From positions 1 through 21,379 of IMG/VR virus record IMGVR_UViG_3300037487_002134: a DNA stretch of 21,379 bases; one strand, given 5' to 3'. The notes beneath the pieces are model-generated. The model had not been told where the DNA came from and did not search any database. It was given only the letters and a program-made list of their open reading frames with translations. Below are positions 14,026 to 21,379 of the stretch, in pieces. The stretch's first letter is position 1; each line of letters opens with the position of its first letter. Source of the stretch: a virus. The position numbers were made by a program, and so were the translations under genes.

Positions 14026-16422
14026 ATGGCTACTCCCTATAGAAAATTTAATACAGTCCTAGCAAGCGTAGGAGCTACTTACAGAAAATTTAATAGTATT
14101 GTTATACCCAAAAAGAAGACTATTTTATCAGATACCAAGATAAAAACAATAGGGAATCAATCAACAATTCTTTCCGATTCAAAAGTAATTGATAGATACC
14201 AATCAAATTTAATATCAGATTCAATTATTAAAATATTTAATCAACAAAAAACTACACTTTCAGATACTAAAATTAAGTCCGTTAATAATCAAAATACTAT
14301 TACTTCAGATGCATTGGTTTTTTCCCTTGTTCAGAAAACTATAGATTCAGATACTAAAATTAAAGTATTTAATGAACAGAAAACTACACTTTCAGATACT
14401 AAAATTAAGTCGGTTAATAACCAAAATACAATTCTTTCCGATACATTAATTACTTCTACTGTTCAAAAAACTATTACTTCAGATACTTCAGTTAAAATAT
14501 TTAACGAACAAAAAAATATATTATCCGACACTATCGTTAGTATCCATCATCACGAAAATATTCTTTCAGATTCTAAAATTTTAGCTATCGGAATTCAAAA
14601 TACAATATTATCAAATGCAAAGGTAGTTATAACAGTACTAGTTGATGTTATAAATAAGATAAATATTATCGGGTGTATTTTATCCGATATTAATAATAAG
14701 GTTAATACTGCAATAAGAGTTTTATCGGATGTTAGTAATTTTGTTAATACATGCAAGCTAATAATATCTGATATAAATAATGATTTTAGAACTAAAAAAT
14801 TAACATTAAATAATGTAACAAATGATATAAGATTTTTATATAATTGGCAGAAAGCAGTAAATGGCAGTTTACAATCTTTAGGAAAAGAGTATATTAAAAT
14901 TTATATTGCTGGTGCAGAGCAAACAGATGTAGATAATGATTCTATTAATATTTCAAAAGGATTAGATAGTTCTCACACAGCATCCTTTAATTTAAGTAGA
15001 GCATATGATTCAACAAAACCAGTAATGGAATCAACGGTATTAATAAAATATAATAATTGGACTTTATTTTCTGGATATATTACTAATATTTCCCCCACCG
15101 CGGAACCAGAAAAAATGGCAATAAATTGCCAAAATGAATATTGGAAACAAAATAAATCTAACGTTTATTATCATGTTGGGCATAAACCAACCGATAATAA
15201 AGAACTTTATTATGAAACATTAATCTCGGCCCTAATTACGGAGCATAGTTGGACTCTTGGAATTGGAAATTTTGTACCCCAAGAAGTAAATAACTTTGCC
15301 GTTGGAAAATCAGAAGCCATAACCAATCTTATTAAAGAAATGGGTAATTATGGTTGGTTTTATGAAGTTGATGGAACAAAAAAACTATGGACTGCTGGAG
15401 AAGGTTCTATTATTAATATTAATAGACAGGTATTAGGTTCAAACATAAAACTTTATGATTTAATTCAACATTCTTTTTCAGAAAATGTAGAAAATTTAAC
15501 AAATAAATTTAGAGTACAAATGGGTGATAAAGTTAAGCGTAAATTTAATTCTACAGGTGGAAATCGACAATATGAAAGTTATAATTTTTCTACTTATCAA
15601 GGATTTTTAATTCCTGCGTGGGATAATTTTTATGAAAAAAGAGCAATTACCTCATTAGACGGATATGGATGGGATTATCCAGAACCAGGATACGAAAAAG
15701 AATACGGAGAAGTTTTTAAAAAATATACAATCCCCTATTTAAATTCGGAAGAATCTTCTTGGAGTGATAGATATCCTCCAGAAATATTAGTACACAACCC
15801 AGGAGAATATTATTTTTCTGCTTTTGAAAAAATTACAGAAGGATTTAGTATAGATTATGAAAACGCAACAATAACATTTAATCAACCGCAATTTTGTTGG
15901 AAATTAAATGACTATGGAGAGGTAATAGCTATACGGAGACCAGTACTTGAATTATGCCTTTGGAGAAAAAATTATTATACTGCCACCAATAATCCATCGG
16001 ATGACCCGGCAACGGATATATCTAATCCGCTAATGTTTTTTACTGATAAAATGGGATACTATCCAGAAACAATTATAAAAGATTTAAATCTTTCTAATTT
16101 ATCTATTCAAATAGGTCGAGGAATTGGAGGAAGTAATTATATACCATCGTGGGATGATACTAATTTTGCTAAAGATTATGCTAATTGGCAATTAAGTCAA
16201 AATTGTGATATAAAAATAAAGGGAGATATAGAATTAACATTAGATTGTGTATGTTTTTATGGAATAGATTTAACTAAAAGAATTTATATTACTGGAATTA
16301 CCGATGAACCAATGAATATTGTTTCTATGACTTATAATTTATCACAATTTACAGTAACATTAACATTAGAAAATAGTAGAACCTATCAAAGAACTGTTTC
16401 GTATCAAAGCCACGGAGAATAA
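14026..16422 (+). CDS. Tail hub / tip protein with tandem repeat N-terminus
   Basis: A 798-aa protein of two parts. Residues ~31-265 are about 16 tandem units of 14-16 residues with consensus T-I-L-S-D-T-K-I-x(4-6)-Q, within which a 44-residue super-repeat (three units) is nearly identical twice (residues ~75-118 and 119-162). From ~288 on the protein looks like a baseplate-hub or Tal N-terminal domain (KIYIAGAEQTDVD, a DxxxFNLSRA-like strand, VLIKYNNWTLFSGYI), then a large beta region with several aromatic loops. Hub proteins form the ring that closes the tube and carry receptor-binding or cell-wall parts. No peptidase or lysozyme motif is visible. The ribosome site (AGGAA) is moderate. A hub role comes from position after the tape measure and from fold-like pattern; the repeat role is unknown. 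Confidence 0.65.
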   Translation: MATPYRKFNTVLASVGATYRKFNSIVIPKKKTILSDTKIKTIGNQSTILSDSKVIDRYQSNLISDSIIKIFNQQKTTLSDTKIKSVNNQNTITSDALVFSLVQKTIDSDTKIKVFNEQKTTLSDTKIKSVNNQNTILSDTLITSTVQKTITSDTSVKIFNEQKNILSDTIVSIHHHENILSDSKILAIGIQNTILSNAKVVITVLVDVINKINIIGCILSDINNKVNTAIRVLSDVSNFVNTCKLIISDINNDFRTKKLTLNNVTNDIRFLYNWQKAVNGSLQSLGKEYIKIYIAGAEQTDVDNDSINISKGLDSSHTASFNLSRAYDSTKPVMESTVLIKYNNWTLFSGYITNISPTAEPEKMAINCQNEYWKQNKSNVYYHVGHKPTDNKELYYETLISALITEHSWTLGIGNFVPQEVNNFAVGKSEAITNLIKEMGNYGWFYEVDGTKKLWTAGEGSIININRQVLGSNIKLYDLIQHSFSENVENLTNKFRVQMGDKVKRKFNSTGGNRQYESYNFSTYQGFLIPAWDNFYEKRAITSLDGYGWDYPEPGYEKEYGEVFKKYTIPYLNSEESSWSDRYPPEILVHNPGEYYFSAFEKITEGFSIDYENATITFNQPQFCWKLNDYGEVIAIRRPVLELCLWRKNYYTATNNPSDDPATDISNPLMFFTDKMGYYPETIIKDLNLSNLSIQIGRGIGGSNYIPSWDDTNFAKDYANWQLSQNCDIKIKGDIELTLDCVCFYGIDLTKRIYITGITDEPMNIVSMTYNLSQFTVTLTLENSRTYQRTVSYQSHGE
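14251..14429 (+). repeat. 132-base direct repeat in the hub gene
   Basis: About 47 bases starting ACTACACTTTCAGATACTAA at 14251 recur at 14383 with two mismatches (14251-14297 and 14383-14429). The 132-base offset equals 44 codons, the length of the protein super-repeat. The near identity at DNA level shows a recent duplication, so this part of the gene can probably expand or contract by recombination or slippage. Confidence 0.85.
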
Positions 16423-16447
16423 ATAATTATAAAAGTAAGGAGATAAC

Positions 16448-17161
16448 ATGGCCACTCTTAATGAAAGATTAATACAATTAGAACAACAGATAGAAGCATT
16501 ACAGGAAAAAGTAATAGATTTGTCTGCTAACACAGAAGAAACATTAAAAAAACCATATGTTATTGCTGGTGGTAATAAAAGTAGCACATCAAACATGCCA
16601 ATCGATGCAAAGACAGGACTGGGCCCCTTACTGGCCAATCATGTAATTTGGAACGATTCTGAAAGATTTATACCCCCCCTAAATGCGGAACCTCCTAATC
16701 CAGGTAAAGGATATAATAAACACTCTCATTCTCGTTACTCTGGAGGGGCCCTAATAAAAGATAAATTAGAAATAGTAGAATATGAATGGGGGAGTATTGT
16801 TAATAAAGATAGCCAACAATTTTGGGTAAATCAGCCTTTAATTAAAACAGATAAAAATACTAAAGGAGAAACGGTTAATAAGATTGGGTTATTAGATTTA
16901 TTTTTTAATCCCGATACATTAACTTGGGGAGTTTCTTCTTATGAAATTGATATAAAAAAATGTTATTTAGTAGAAAGGGTAACAGTAATTGATATAAATA
17001 ATCCCACAATAGGTGCAATAAAAAAAGATTCAAAGTTACAAGAAATGAAAGCCCCCCTTTATAACACCGACCAAACTAAATCTTCTATTATTTGGGATGA
17101 AAGTGGTAAATGTTGGAGATTTTATGCTGTTTATAGTCCAGGAACACCAACAGGAGTATAA
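16448..17161 (+). CDS. Tail-tip adaptor with N-terminal coiled coil
   Basis: A 237-aa protein. Residues 3-38 are a heptad-patterned coiled coil (LNERLIQLEQQIEALQEKV), likely to trimerise. A Gly/Pro-rich linker (about 60-95) holds several aromatic residues, then HSHSRYSGG (about 97-105), a His-rich metal-binding-like motif often seen in trimeric phage fibres. The C-terminal part is beta-rich and contains KKCYLVERVTVIDI. The gene has a strong AAGGAG ribosome site and lies between the hub and the 690-aa tip protein, which it may attach. I infer an adaptor or short fibre; no enzymatic motif is visible. Confidence 0.55.
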   Translation: MATLNERLIQLEQQIEALQEKVIDLSANTEETLKKPYVIAGGNKSSTSNMPIDAKTGLGPLLANHVIWNDSERFIPPLNAEPPNPGKGYNKHSHSRYSGGALIKDKLEIVEYEWGSIVNKDSQQFWVNQPLIKTDKNTKGETVNKIGLLDLFFNPDTLTWGVSSYEIDIKKCYLVERVTVIDINNPTIGAIKKDSKLQEMKAPLYNTDQTKSSIIWDESGKCWRFYAVYSPGTPTGV

Positions 17162-17163
17162 TA

Positions 17164-19236
17164 ATGGACGTAAATAAATGCCCATATTGTTTTAGACCAT
17201 CTGGTACATGGAAAAAAGACCCTATTCTTTTACCTAACGGAAGTCCGCTGGTTTGGACTTCAGATACTGAACTTATTTTAGAACCCGATATAACAAAAAG
17301 AATTTATAAAGGAACTTATCAGGTTAGCGAGCCAGAAATACAAGAAATACGGGACAGTTTAAAAACGTTAGAGATAGAAGGAGGAATTATTCCTGCCACT
17401 ATATTTTCCCCTCTAAATACTTCTGGAAAATTTCAGATAACAGGTACTCATATTAAGGAAATGAGAGATTCTGTAGAAAAATTATTAACTGCCAGTGGAT
17501 TAACTAAAATAGATTATTTTAATTATGATGATAATGGAGTCCATATAACCACACCTACTGGGGATAAACTGGATTGGACCGACCCAATTACAGAAGCTAC
17601 CGATTTACAAAAATTTCAAATAAAATATATTCATATTGAAGAATTACGTCGAGTTGAATCGGGATTAAATAGATTATTTATAAAATTTTTAGAACCAGAA
17701 CGTTCAGCAGAAGTTCAGTATGAACATTGGTCCACTTTAAATTTTCCTTTTCAATCAGATACCAATATGATTGGAATAGACAATAAGTTTATAAATGGTA
17801 CTTCAAATTTTGATATTCCCAGTTCTCCTAGTTTTATAGGCATGTTAAATAATGAAGACTTATATGTATGCGACGAAAATTATATATATTCAACTAGTGC
17901 TGTCTATTGGGCAATAGATGGAGTTTTTGGTAGTTTATATAGAGTATACAAAACACCATTAAACGCCTGTAAACCCGAATATATAACGGATAGTTTACCC
18001 AAACCCCCAGAAAGTCCAGTAATCGACAGTTCTTATATAATTTTTGAATCTACCCCCCCATCTGAAGAAGACCCAAATCCCTGGTGGGGTAAAGATGGGC
18101 AAATAGCCACATTTACTGGTAGTGGATGGTCATATAGCCTTCCCCTAGAATATGATTTTATTTGGCAAATATCCGATAAAAAATATTATCGTTACTTATC
18201 GGGAATTTGGAGTATTGCTCCTAATCAAGATATACCACCAAATGAATGGACAAGACCTATTTATGTATGTTTTTTTAAATTTTTTCCAAATATTATCCCA
18301 TTAAAACAGGACAGCGTAGAAAGTAACTGTATTGCGGTAGATAACCTATATATATATCTTATTTCTTCTCACTGGGATTTTCCACTCTCAGCAGACGGAT
18401 TTAGAAATTATAAATTAAGAATTATTAAATTTGATAAAATTACAGGAATGTTAATTACAGATAGTGATTTAATTACTGGAATGTACAAATATTTTAGCAT
18501 GGGGCATGATAAGAATAATTTATATTTATGGTATGGTAAACAAACTTCTTATATCGCAAGTTGGTGGGGTACGCTTGGGGGTTGGGTTTATAAAACTGTT
18601 TATGTAACTACGGCGAGTCCTAATGGAGTTTATCAGGATGAATTTAATGGTGGGATTGGACACTGTAATAGATTTGTTACAGAAGCGGGTATTCAAGTAG
18701 TTAATAAAGAAACACTATCTTTGGATGCGAGCAAAATAATCTGGGAAGAAAATATAGATTATCCCCTCGAAGAGTTTGGCCCCGTTGCAAGTCCTAGAAT
18801 ATTACGTTATAGACAACAAAATGCTGTAGATGAAATTCCAGGTATAAACCTTTTATATATAATGCCAGATATAGCGACTTTTCATTATGTAGAAGGAGTT
18901 AGTTTTCCCCTGCCCCTTGAAAGACGAAGGCGGTTATTTAAAATTAATGGAGATACACTTTCTACCATTATTACTAACGATTTTGCGGGTGATACTTATA
19001 CTGGTTGGATTATACATAATGGTTATTTACTATATGTTTATTATCATTATATGCCGGGCGGAGTATATATTGATAACCACGCGGATTATTTAACTTATGA
19101 TTTAACAACTTTTAGTTTAATAACCACATACCCTCACTTAACCTATGGTTTAAATACGTATATTCGCACACTTCCCTCCGTTTTATTAACAACCGAAGAT
19201 TATATGTATTCTATTAGAGAACGTATAGAAATTTAG
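17164..19236 (+). CDS. Large multi-domain tail-tip protein (candidate receptor-binding protein)
   Basis: A 690-aa protein starting two bases after the preceding stop, with AGGAG upstream. Residues 6-9 are CPYC, a lone CxxC. Three similar helical units follow (about 48-70, 88-110 and 149-172), each with a pattern (K)-(F/Y)-Q-(I/V)-x-x-x-x-I-x-E-(I/M/L)-R, e.g. GKFQITGTHIKEMRDS and QKFQIKYIHIEELRRV; such I-x-E-x-R helices recur in phage structural proteins. Residues ~279-350 resemble the small DUF2793-type tail domain (SSYIIFE, WWGKDGQIATFTGSGWSY, YYRYLSGIW). Before and after it are strand repeats typical of a beta-propeller (DNLYIYLIS, NNLYLWYG). Role inferred: host recognition at the distal tip. 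It is the last gene of the tail module. Confidence 0.6.
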   Translation: MDVNKCPYCFRPSGTWKKDPILLPNGSPLVWTSDTELILEPDITKRIYKGTYQVSEPEIQEIRDSLKTLEIEGGIIPATIFSPLNTSGKFQITGTHIKEMRDSVEKLLTASGLTKIDYFNYDDNGVHITTPTGDKLDWTDPITEATDLQKFQIKYIHIEELRRVESGLNRLFIKFLEPERSAEVQYEHWSTLNFPFQSDTNMIGIDNKFINGTSNFDIPSSPSFIGMLNNEDLYVCDENYIYSTSAVYWAIDGVFGSLYRVYKTPLNACKPEYITDSLPKPPESPVIDSSYIIFESTPPSEEDPNPWWGKDGQIATFTGSGWSYSLPLEYDFIWQISDKKYYRYLSGIWSIAPNQDIPPNEWTRPIYVCFFKFFPNIIPLKQDSVESNCIAVDNLYIYLISSHWDFPLSADGFRNYKLRIIKFDKITGMLITDSDLITGMYKYFSMGHDKNNLYLWYGKQTSYIASWWGTLGGWVYKTVYVTTASPNGVYQDEFNGGIGHCNRFVTEAGIQVVNKETLSLDASKIIWEENIDYPLEEFGPVASPRILRYRQQNAVDEIPGINLLYIMPDIATFHYVEGVSFPLPLERRRRLFKINGDTLSTIITNDFAGDTYTGWIIHNGYLLYVYYHYMPGGVYIDNHADYLTYDLTTFSLITTYPHLTYGLNTYIRTLPSVLLTTEDYMYSIRERIEI

Positions 19237-19237
19237 G

Positions 19238-19918
19238 TTATTCTCTCTCTAAACAATCTTTTACAAAACAAAGTACCCAATAGATTACTTCCTTAATTTC
19301 TCTAAAATTAACAGTCCCCCCAAATAACCTAAACTCAATAGTTTGATAATCATTTTTTGGTAGATGCGAAACATTTAGACTATAATATTTTTCGTCTAAA
19401 TATCCATAAACCTGGAATGATGTTCTTAGATTATTCCTGAAGGCGTGTATTTCTTTTTCTGTTAGTTTATTTAACTTACTTTTGGGCAATAGTTTACAAG
19501 TTTCTTCTAGTCTTTCTTTAGAAACCTTAAATCTTTTAGCTACAAACCGTTGCTTATGGACCCACTCTTTTACTATAGTAAGAATTTGTTTATCAGATAA
19601 ATTTTTTACATTTATATGGATATGAAGTCCGCAGCTAGGAAGAGCCCGCCCCCTATAAACCCTAACTAAAGCTAATACCTCTTTAATCTGCATTAAAGAG
19701 TCCTGATTATAATAAAGATGATTAGAATTTTCTGGAGAAAGTTCAATACCATTAGTTAAAGAGCCATCTGCCTTTATTTCCCATCCCTTAAGGGTTTTAC
19801 CTCTATCAATAAGTTTGTCGGAATCCGTTTTTGCTGGCAGTTCAATTTCTAATTCTGGAGAATATCTTATTTTTTTTATATCAATAAGGATAATTTTATT
19901 TACTATTTTATTTTTCAT
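19238..19918 (-). CDS. Amidoligase (COOH-NH2 ligase superfamily)
   Basis: A 226-aa protein with the motif set of the Amidoligase_2 family (glutamine-synthetase-like/GCS fold): LEIELP (23-28), DGSL (51-54) then IELSP (58-62), GLHIHI (97-102), KYYSLN (177-182) and TIEFRLFGGT (193-202). These supply the ATP/metal and carboxylate-binding residues (Glu24/26, Asp51, Glu59, His99, His101, Asn182, Glu195, Arg197). Members join a carboxylate to an amine with ATP, forming an amide or isopeptide bond. All motifs are intact. Start: ATG with GAGGA upstream, overlapping the end of the 51-aa gene by 11 bases. It ends one base from the tail-tip gene's stop, in convergent orientation. The substrate is unknown; clustering with glycosyltransferase genes suggests modification of a glycan-linked amino sugar, cell-wall peptide or virion surface. 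Confidence 0.82.
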   Translation of the reverse strand: MKNKIVNKIILIDIKKIRYSPELEIELPAKTDSDKLIDRGKTLKGWEIKADGSLTNGIELSPENSNHLYYNQDSLMQIKEVLALVRVYRGRALPSCGLHIHINVKNLSDKQILTIVKEWVHKQRFVAKRFKVSKERLEETCKLLPKSKLNKLTEKEIHAFRNNLRTSFQVYGYLDEKYYSLNVSHLPKNDYQTIEFRLFGGTVNFREIKEVIYWVLCFVKDCLERE

Positions 19919-20063
19919 TTATTTTCCTCACTTCCCAAAACTTTCTTTTAACAATAGATTCGTCTTCTAATTTAATTTCTAAATCGTCTTGAAAAATACC
20001 GATAATAATTCCCTTAACTATTTTTGTTTCGTATTTTATTAGTACAAATTGAGTTATATACAT
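19908..20063 (-). CDS. 51-aa hypothetical protein in amidoligase cassette
   Basis: Encodes MYITQFVLIKYETKIVKGII followed by an alternating hydrophobic/acidic stretch and a basic end (KRKFWEVRKINEK), giving the look of a small beta-barrel. Support: an AAGGGG ribosome site just upstream, overlap of its start with the end of the GT2-like gene by 10 bases, and overlap of its end with the start of the amidoligase by 11 bases. Such interlocking makes chance unlikely. No family recognised. Confidence 0.65.
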   Translation of the reverse strand: MYITQFVLIKYETKIVKGIIIGIFQDDLEIKLEDESIVKRKFWEVRKINEK

Positions 20064-20689
20064 TTTCCCCTTACTTTTTGCCCCGATAATATTTGGTAGT
20101 TTTTTATTCTTTTGCGATAAATTTTATATTCTTCGCTTGTTTGTCCACCCACTCTTTTAAAATTATAATTTTTATTCCAAGAAATTCTATAGCCACATTT
20201 AATATATTTTAAAGAAGCCAACGAATATTCATAAAGTTTCATTTCTGAATCCCATAAATTAATTAAAGTATCAGTTTTTGCTATAAAAATATGTTTTAAT
20301 GCAGCAGGAGAAGTTTCTTTTATTTGAAAATTAATTAAAGTATTACGGTCTAATTGACAGAAAAGTGGTTCAAAATCATTTATTCCCGTAAATTGTATAG
20401 AATTGTACATAACCAAACAATATGGGATATTTATTTCGGATGCTTTTTGTACTAAAAAATTTCTTGCCACCGACAATCCAGAATCAAACGGAATTTGGTA
20501 ATAGTTTAAAGGAATTTGAGATTGATAATAGTCTATAGCAATAGTTTTATCGTCCGATTTATACCCCTGGTCTGCTATTAAAACCATAGAATCGATTGGT
20601 AAATTTTCTATAATACTTTGTATAGTTTTATACAATAAAGCGTCCCTCAAGAAAGTAGTAATTAATATTGCTATTTTATAATTATCCAT
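20054..20689 (-). CDS. Glycosyltransferase family 2-like protein lacking a clear DXD motif
   Basis: A 211-aa GT-A-type protein. It opens YKIAILITTFLRDALLYKTI (the usual nucleotide-binding first strand of family 2), has VLIADQG and YYQIPFDSGLSVARNF, which matches the GT2 segment before the metal site (GLSxARN). Where a DXD motif normally follows a hydrophobic strand, the sequence reads CLVMYNSIQF, with no Asp pair. The protein is also short for GT2, ending soon after the second half. It might be a non-catalytic partner, a metal-independent enzyme, or a decayed gene; the frame is intact. It follows the 48-aa gene by 4 bases with no strong ribosome site, so it is probably translationally coupled. 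Confidence 0.7.
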   Translation of the reverse strand: MDNYKIAILITTFLRDALLYKTIQSIIENLPIDSMVLIADQGYKSDDKTIAIDYYQSQIPLNYYQIPFDSGLSVARNFLVQKASEINIPYCLVMYNSIQFTGINDFEPLFCQLDRNTLINFQIKETSPAALKHIFIAKTDTLINLWDSEMKLYEYSLASLKYIKCGYRISWNKNYNFKRVGGQTSEEYKIYRKRIKNYQILSGQKVRGKCI

Positions 20690-20693
20690 ATTT

Positions 20694-20840
20694 TTATATT
20701 TCGTTATTAAAAATTAAATAGTATATCTGCTTTAAATTACTAAAGGTAACTTTTTCTTGTAAAAAATACCAAAGCATTATCGGAAATATAACAAAATAAA
20801 ATAATAGCCCAAAAATTAGCCCCAATAATATTTTAATCAT
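20694..20840 (-). CDS. 48-aa membrane peptide
   Basis: Encodes a very hydrophobic N-terminal helix (residues 3-27, IKILLGLIFGLLFYFV then PIMLWYF) followed by a short polar tail. The start codon overlaps the stop of the GT9-like gene (ATGATTAA) by 8 bases and the GT2-like gene starts 4 bases after its stop, so it belongs to the same transcript. A single membrane helix next to two glycosyltransferases could anchor the complex at the membrane, but I do not recognise it. Confidence 0.65.
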   Translation of the reverse strand: MIKILLGLIFGLLFYFVIFPIMLWYFLQEKVTFSNLKQIYYLIFNNEI

Positions 20841-21379
20841 CTAATGTTATTAATTTTGATATTTCCGTAAATACTCCATCCACTGTTATATTTAACATAC
20901 ATGGATGTAATGGATTGTCATAATTTTGCAATTTATCCAGGGGGCATTTACTATCTGGATTTAATGTTTTCCAGTCATATTGTTTATGACAGGGGGAGCA
21001 TACCAGCGGTTTCCACATATTTACATTATGCCCATACCCAAACTCAAGGGGGCTTGTAGAACCCCATAAAATAATACCTTGAGTATAAGGAAATAGGGCC
21101 GTTGCATGATTAGAAAAACTATCTACCCCTAGATGCAAATAAGCTGCTTTAATAAGCTGTACACTTTCTGCTATAGTAAGTTGGCCTACCGTACTAGTAA
21201 CCCCAGTTAGAATAGGGTCTCCTTTTGCCCCAATTTGTACTAAGGTAAACTTATCTAAATTAGTGAACCGATTTACTACTTCTTGCCAATTATTCATAGG
21301 CCAATTTTTATATGGAGACCATCCAGCAGTACAATGAAGAGTAATAATTTTCTTTTCAGACAATAATAATGAGTTAAGA
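20833..21379 (-). CDS. Glycosyltransferase family 9 (heptosyltransferase-like), C-terminal half, cut by window edge
   Basis: Partial gene. About 180 residues remain, and the frame is open to the window edge; an in-frame TTG at 21361-21363 is not a credible start. The visible part is the C-terminal Rossmann domain of a GT-B enzyme: KIITLHCTAGWSPYKNWPMN (first strand with the family's K-x-W-P), LTIAESVQLIKAAYLHLGVD (donor-binding helix), SNHATALF and ILWGSTSPLEF, then a Cys-rich end (CSPCHKQ ... CPLDKL ... HPCMLNIT) typical of GT9. The enzyme would transfer a sugar from a nucleotide-activated donor to a lipid- or protein-linked glycan. It is the first gene seen of the minus-strand cassette and overlaps the 48-aa gene. 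Confidence 0.8.
   Translation of the reverse strand, partial: LNSLLLSEKKIITLHCTAGWSPYKNWPMNNWQEVVNRFTNLDKFTLVQIGAKGDPILTGVTSTVGQLTIAESVQLIKAAYLHLGVDSFSNHATALFPYTQGIILWGSTSPLEFGYGHNVNMWKPLVCSPCHKQYDWKTLNPDSKCPLDKLQNYDNPLHPCMLNITVDGVFTEISKLITLDD

Noticed and set aside
14116-14820. CRISPR array or regulatory direct repeats
   Set aside because: The repeats are codon-phased, have no constant spacers and translate into a regular protein repeat.
19214-19252. Inverted repeat TTAGAGA/TCTCTAA as a bidirectional terminator
   Set aside because: Only 7 weak base pairs with a 25-base loop and no T run on either side.

Overview
The window is part of the genome of a tailed double-stranded DNA phage (Caudoviricetes, most likely a long non-contractile-tailed siphovirus) or a prophage close to one. 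Genes are packed with overlaps or gaps of a few bases, the DNA is strongly AT-rich, most starts carry purine-rich Shine-Dalgarno sequences (GGAGG, AAGGAG), and the gene set is phage-specific: tail terminator, major tail tube, terminase large subunit, tail-assembly chaperones, tape measure, distal tail, tail hub and tail-tip proteins. The Shine-Dalgarno strength and base composition would suit a Bacillota-like host, but nothing in the sequence fixes the host.

Bases 1-19236 (+ strand) are a late structural module. A probable tail terminator, a small membrane protein and the major tail tube come first (15-2010). A mobile or accessory block follows (2011-2867): an HNH nuclease gene between two GC-rich hairpins, a tRNA-Thr(UGU) and an intrinsic terminator. 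A 76-aa gene and terminase large subunit (2884-5839) come next, the terminase being split by a 380-aa LAGLIDADG intein. Then come two overlapping chaperone-like genes, the tape measure protein, a distal-tail-like protein and virion-like proteins of unknown function. Two more free-standing nucleases lie among the latter, a NUMOD3 + PD-(D/E)XK protein and a second HNH protein. The module ends with a beta-propeller protein, a hub protein with long tandem repeats, a coiled-coil adaptor and a 690-aa multi-domain tail-tip protein.

Bases 19238-21379 (- strand) converge on the tail module with one base between the stop codons. They form a tightly overlapped cassette, in transcription order: the C-terminal half of a GT-B glycosyltransferase (GT9/heptosyltransferase-like, cut by the window edge), a 48-aa membrane peptide, a GT-A/GT2-like protein whose DXD motif is not recognisable, a 51-aa protein, and an amidoligase of the COOH-NH2 ligase superfamily with all its family motifs. 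This is the best candidate for an undescribed system: a phage-borne glycan and amide-bond modification pathway of unknown target.

A second theme is heavy colonisation by selfish endonucleases: four elements of three nuclease folds (LAGLIDADG intein, two very different HNH proteins, one PD-(D/E)XK protein) within about 10.5 kb. Terminase sits between the tail tube and the tape measure rather than at the head of a packaging module, an unusual order. Every intergenic gap is under 300 bases; the largest (2636-2883) holds the tRNA, a hairpin and a terminator.
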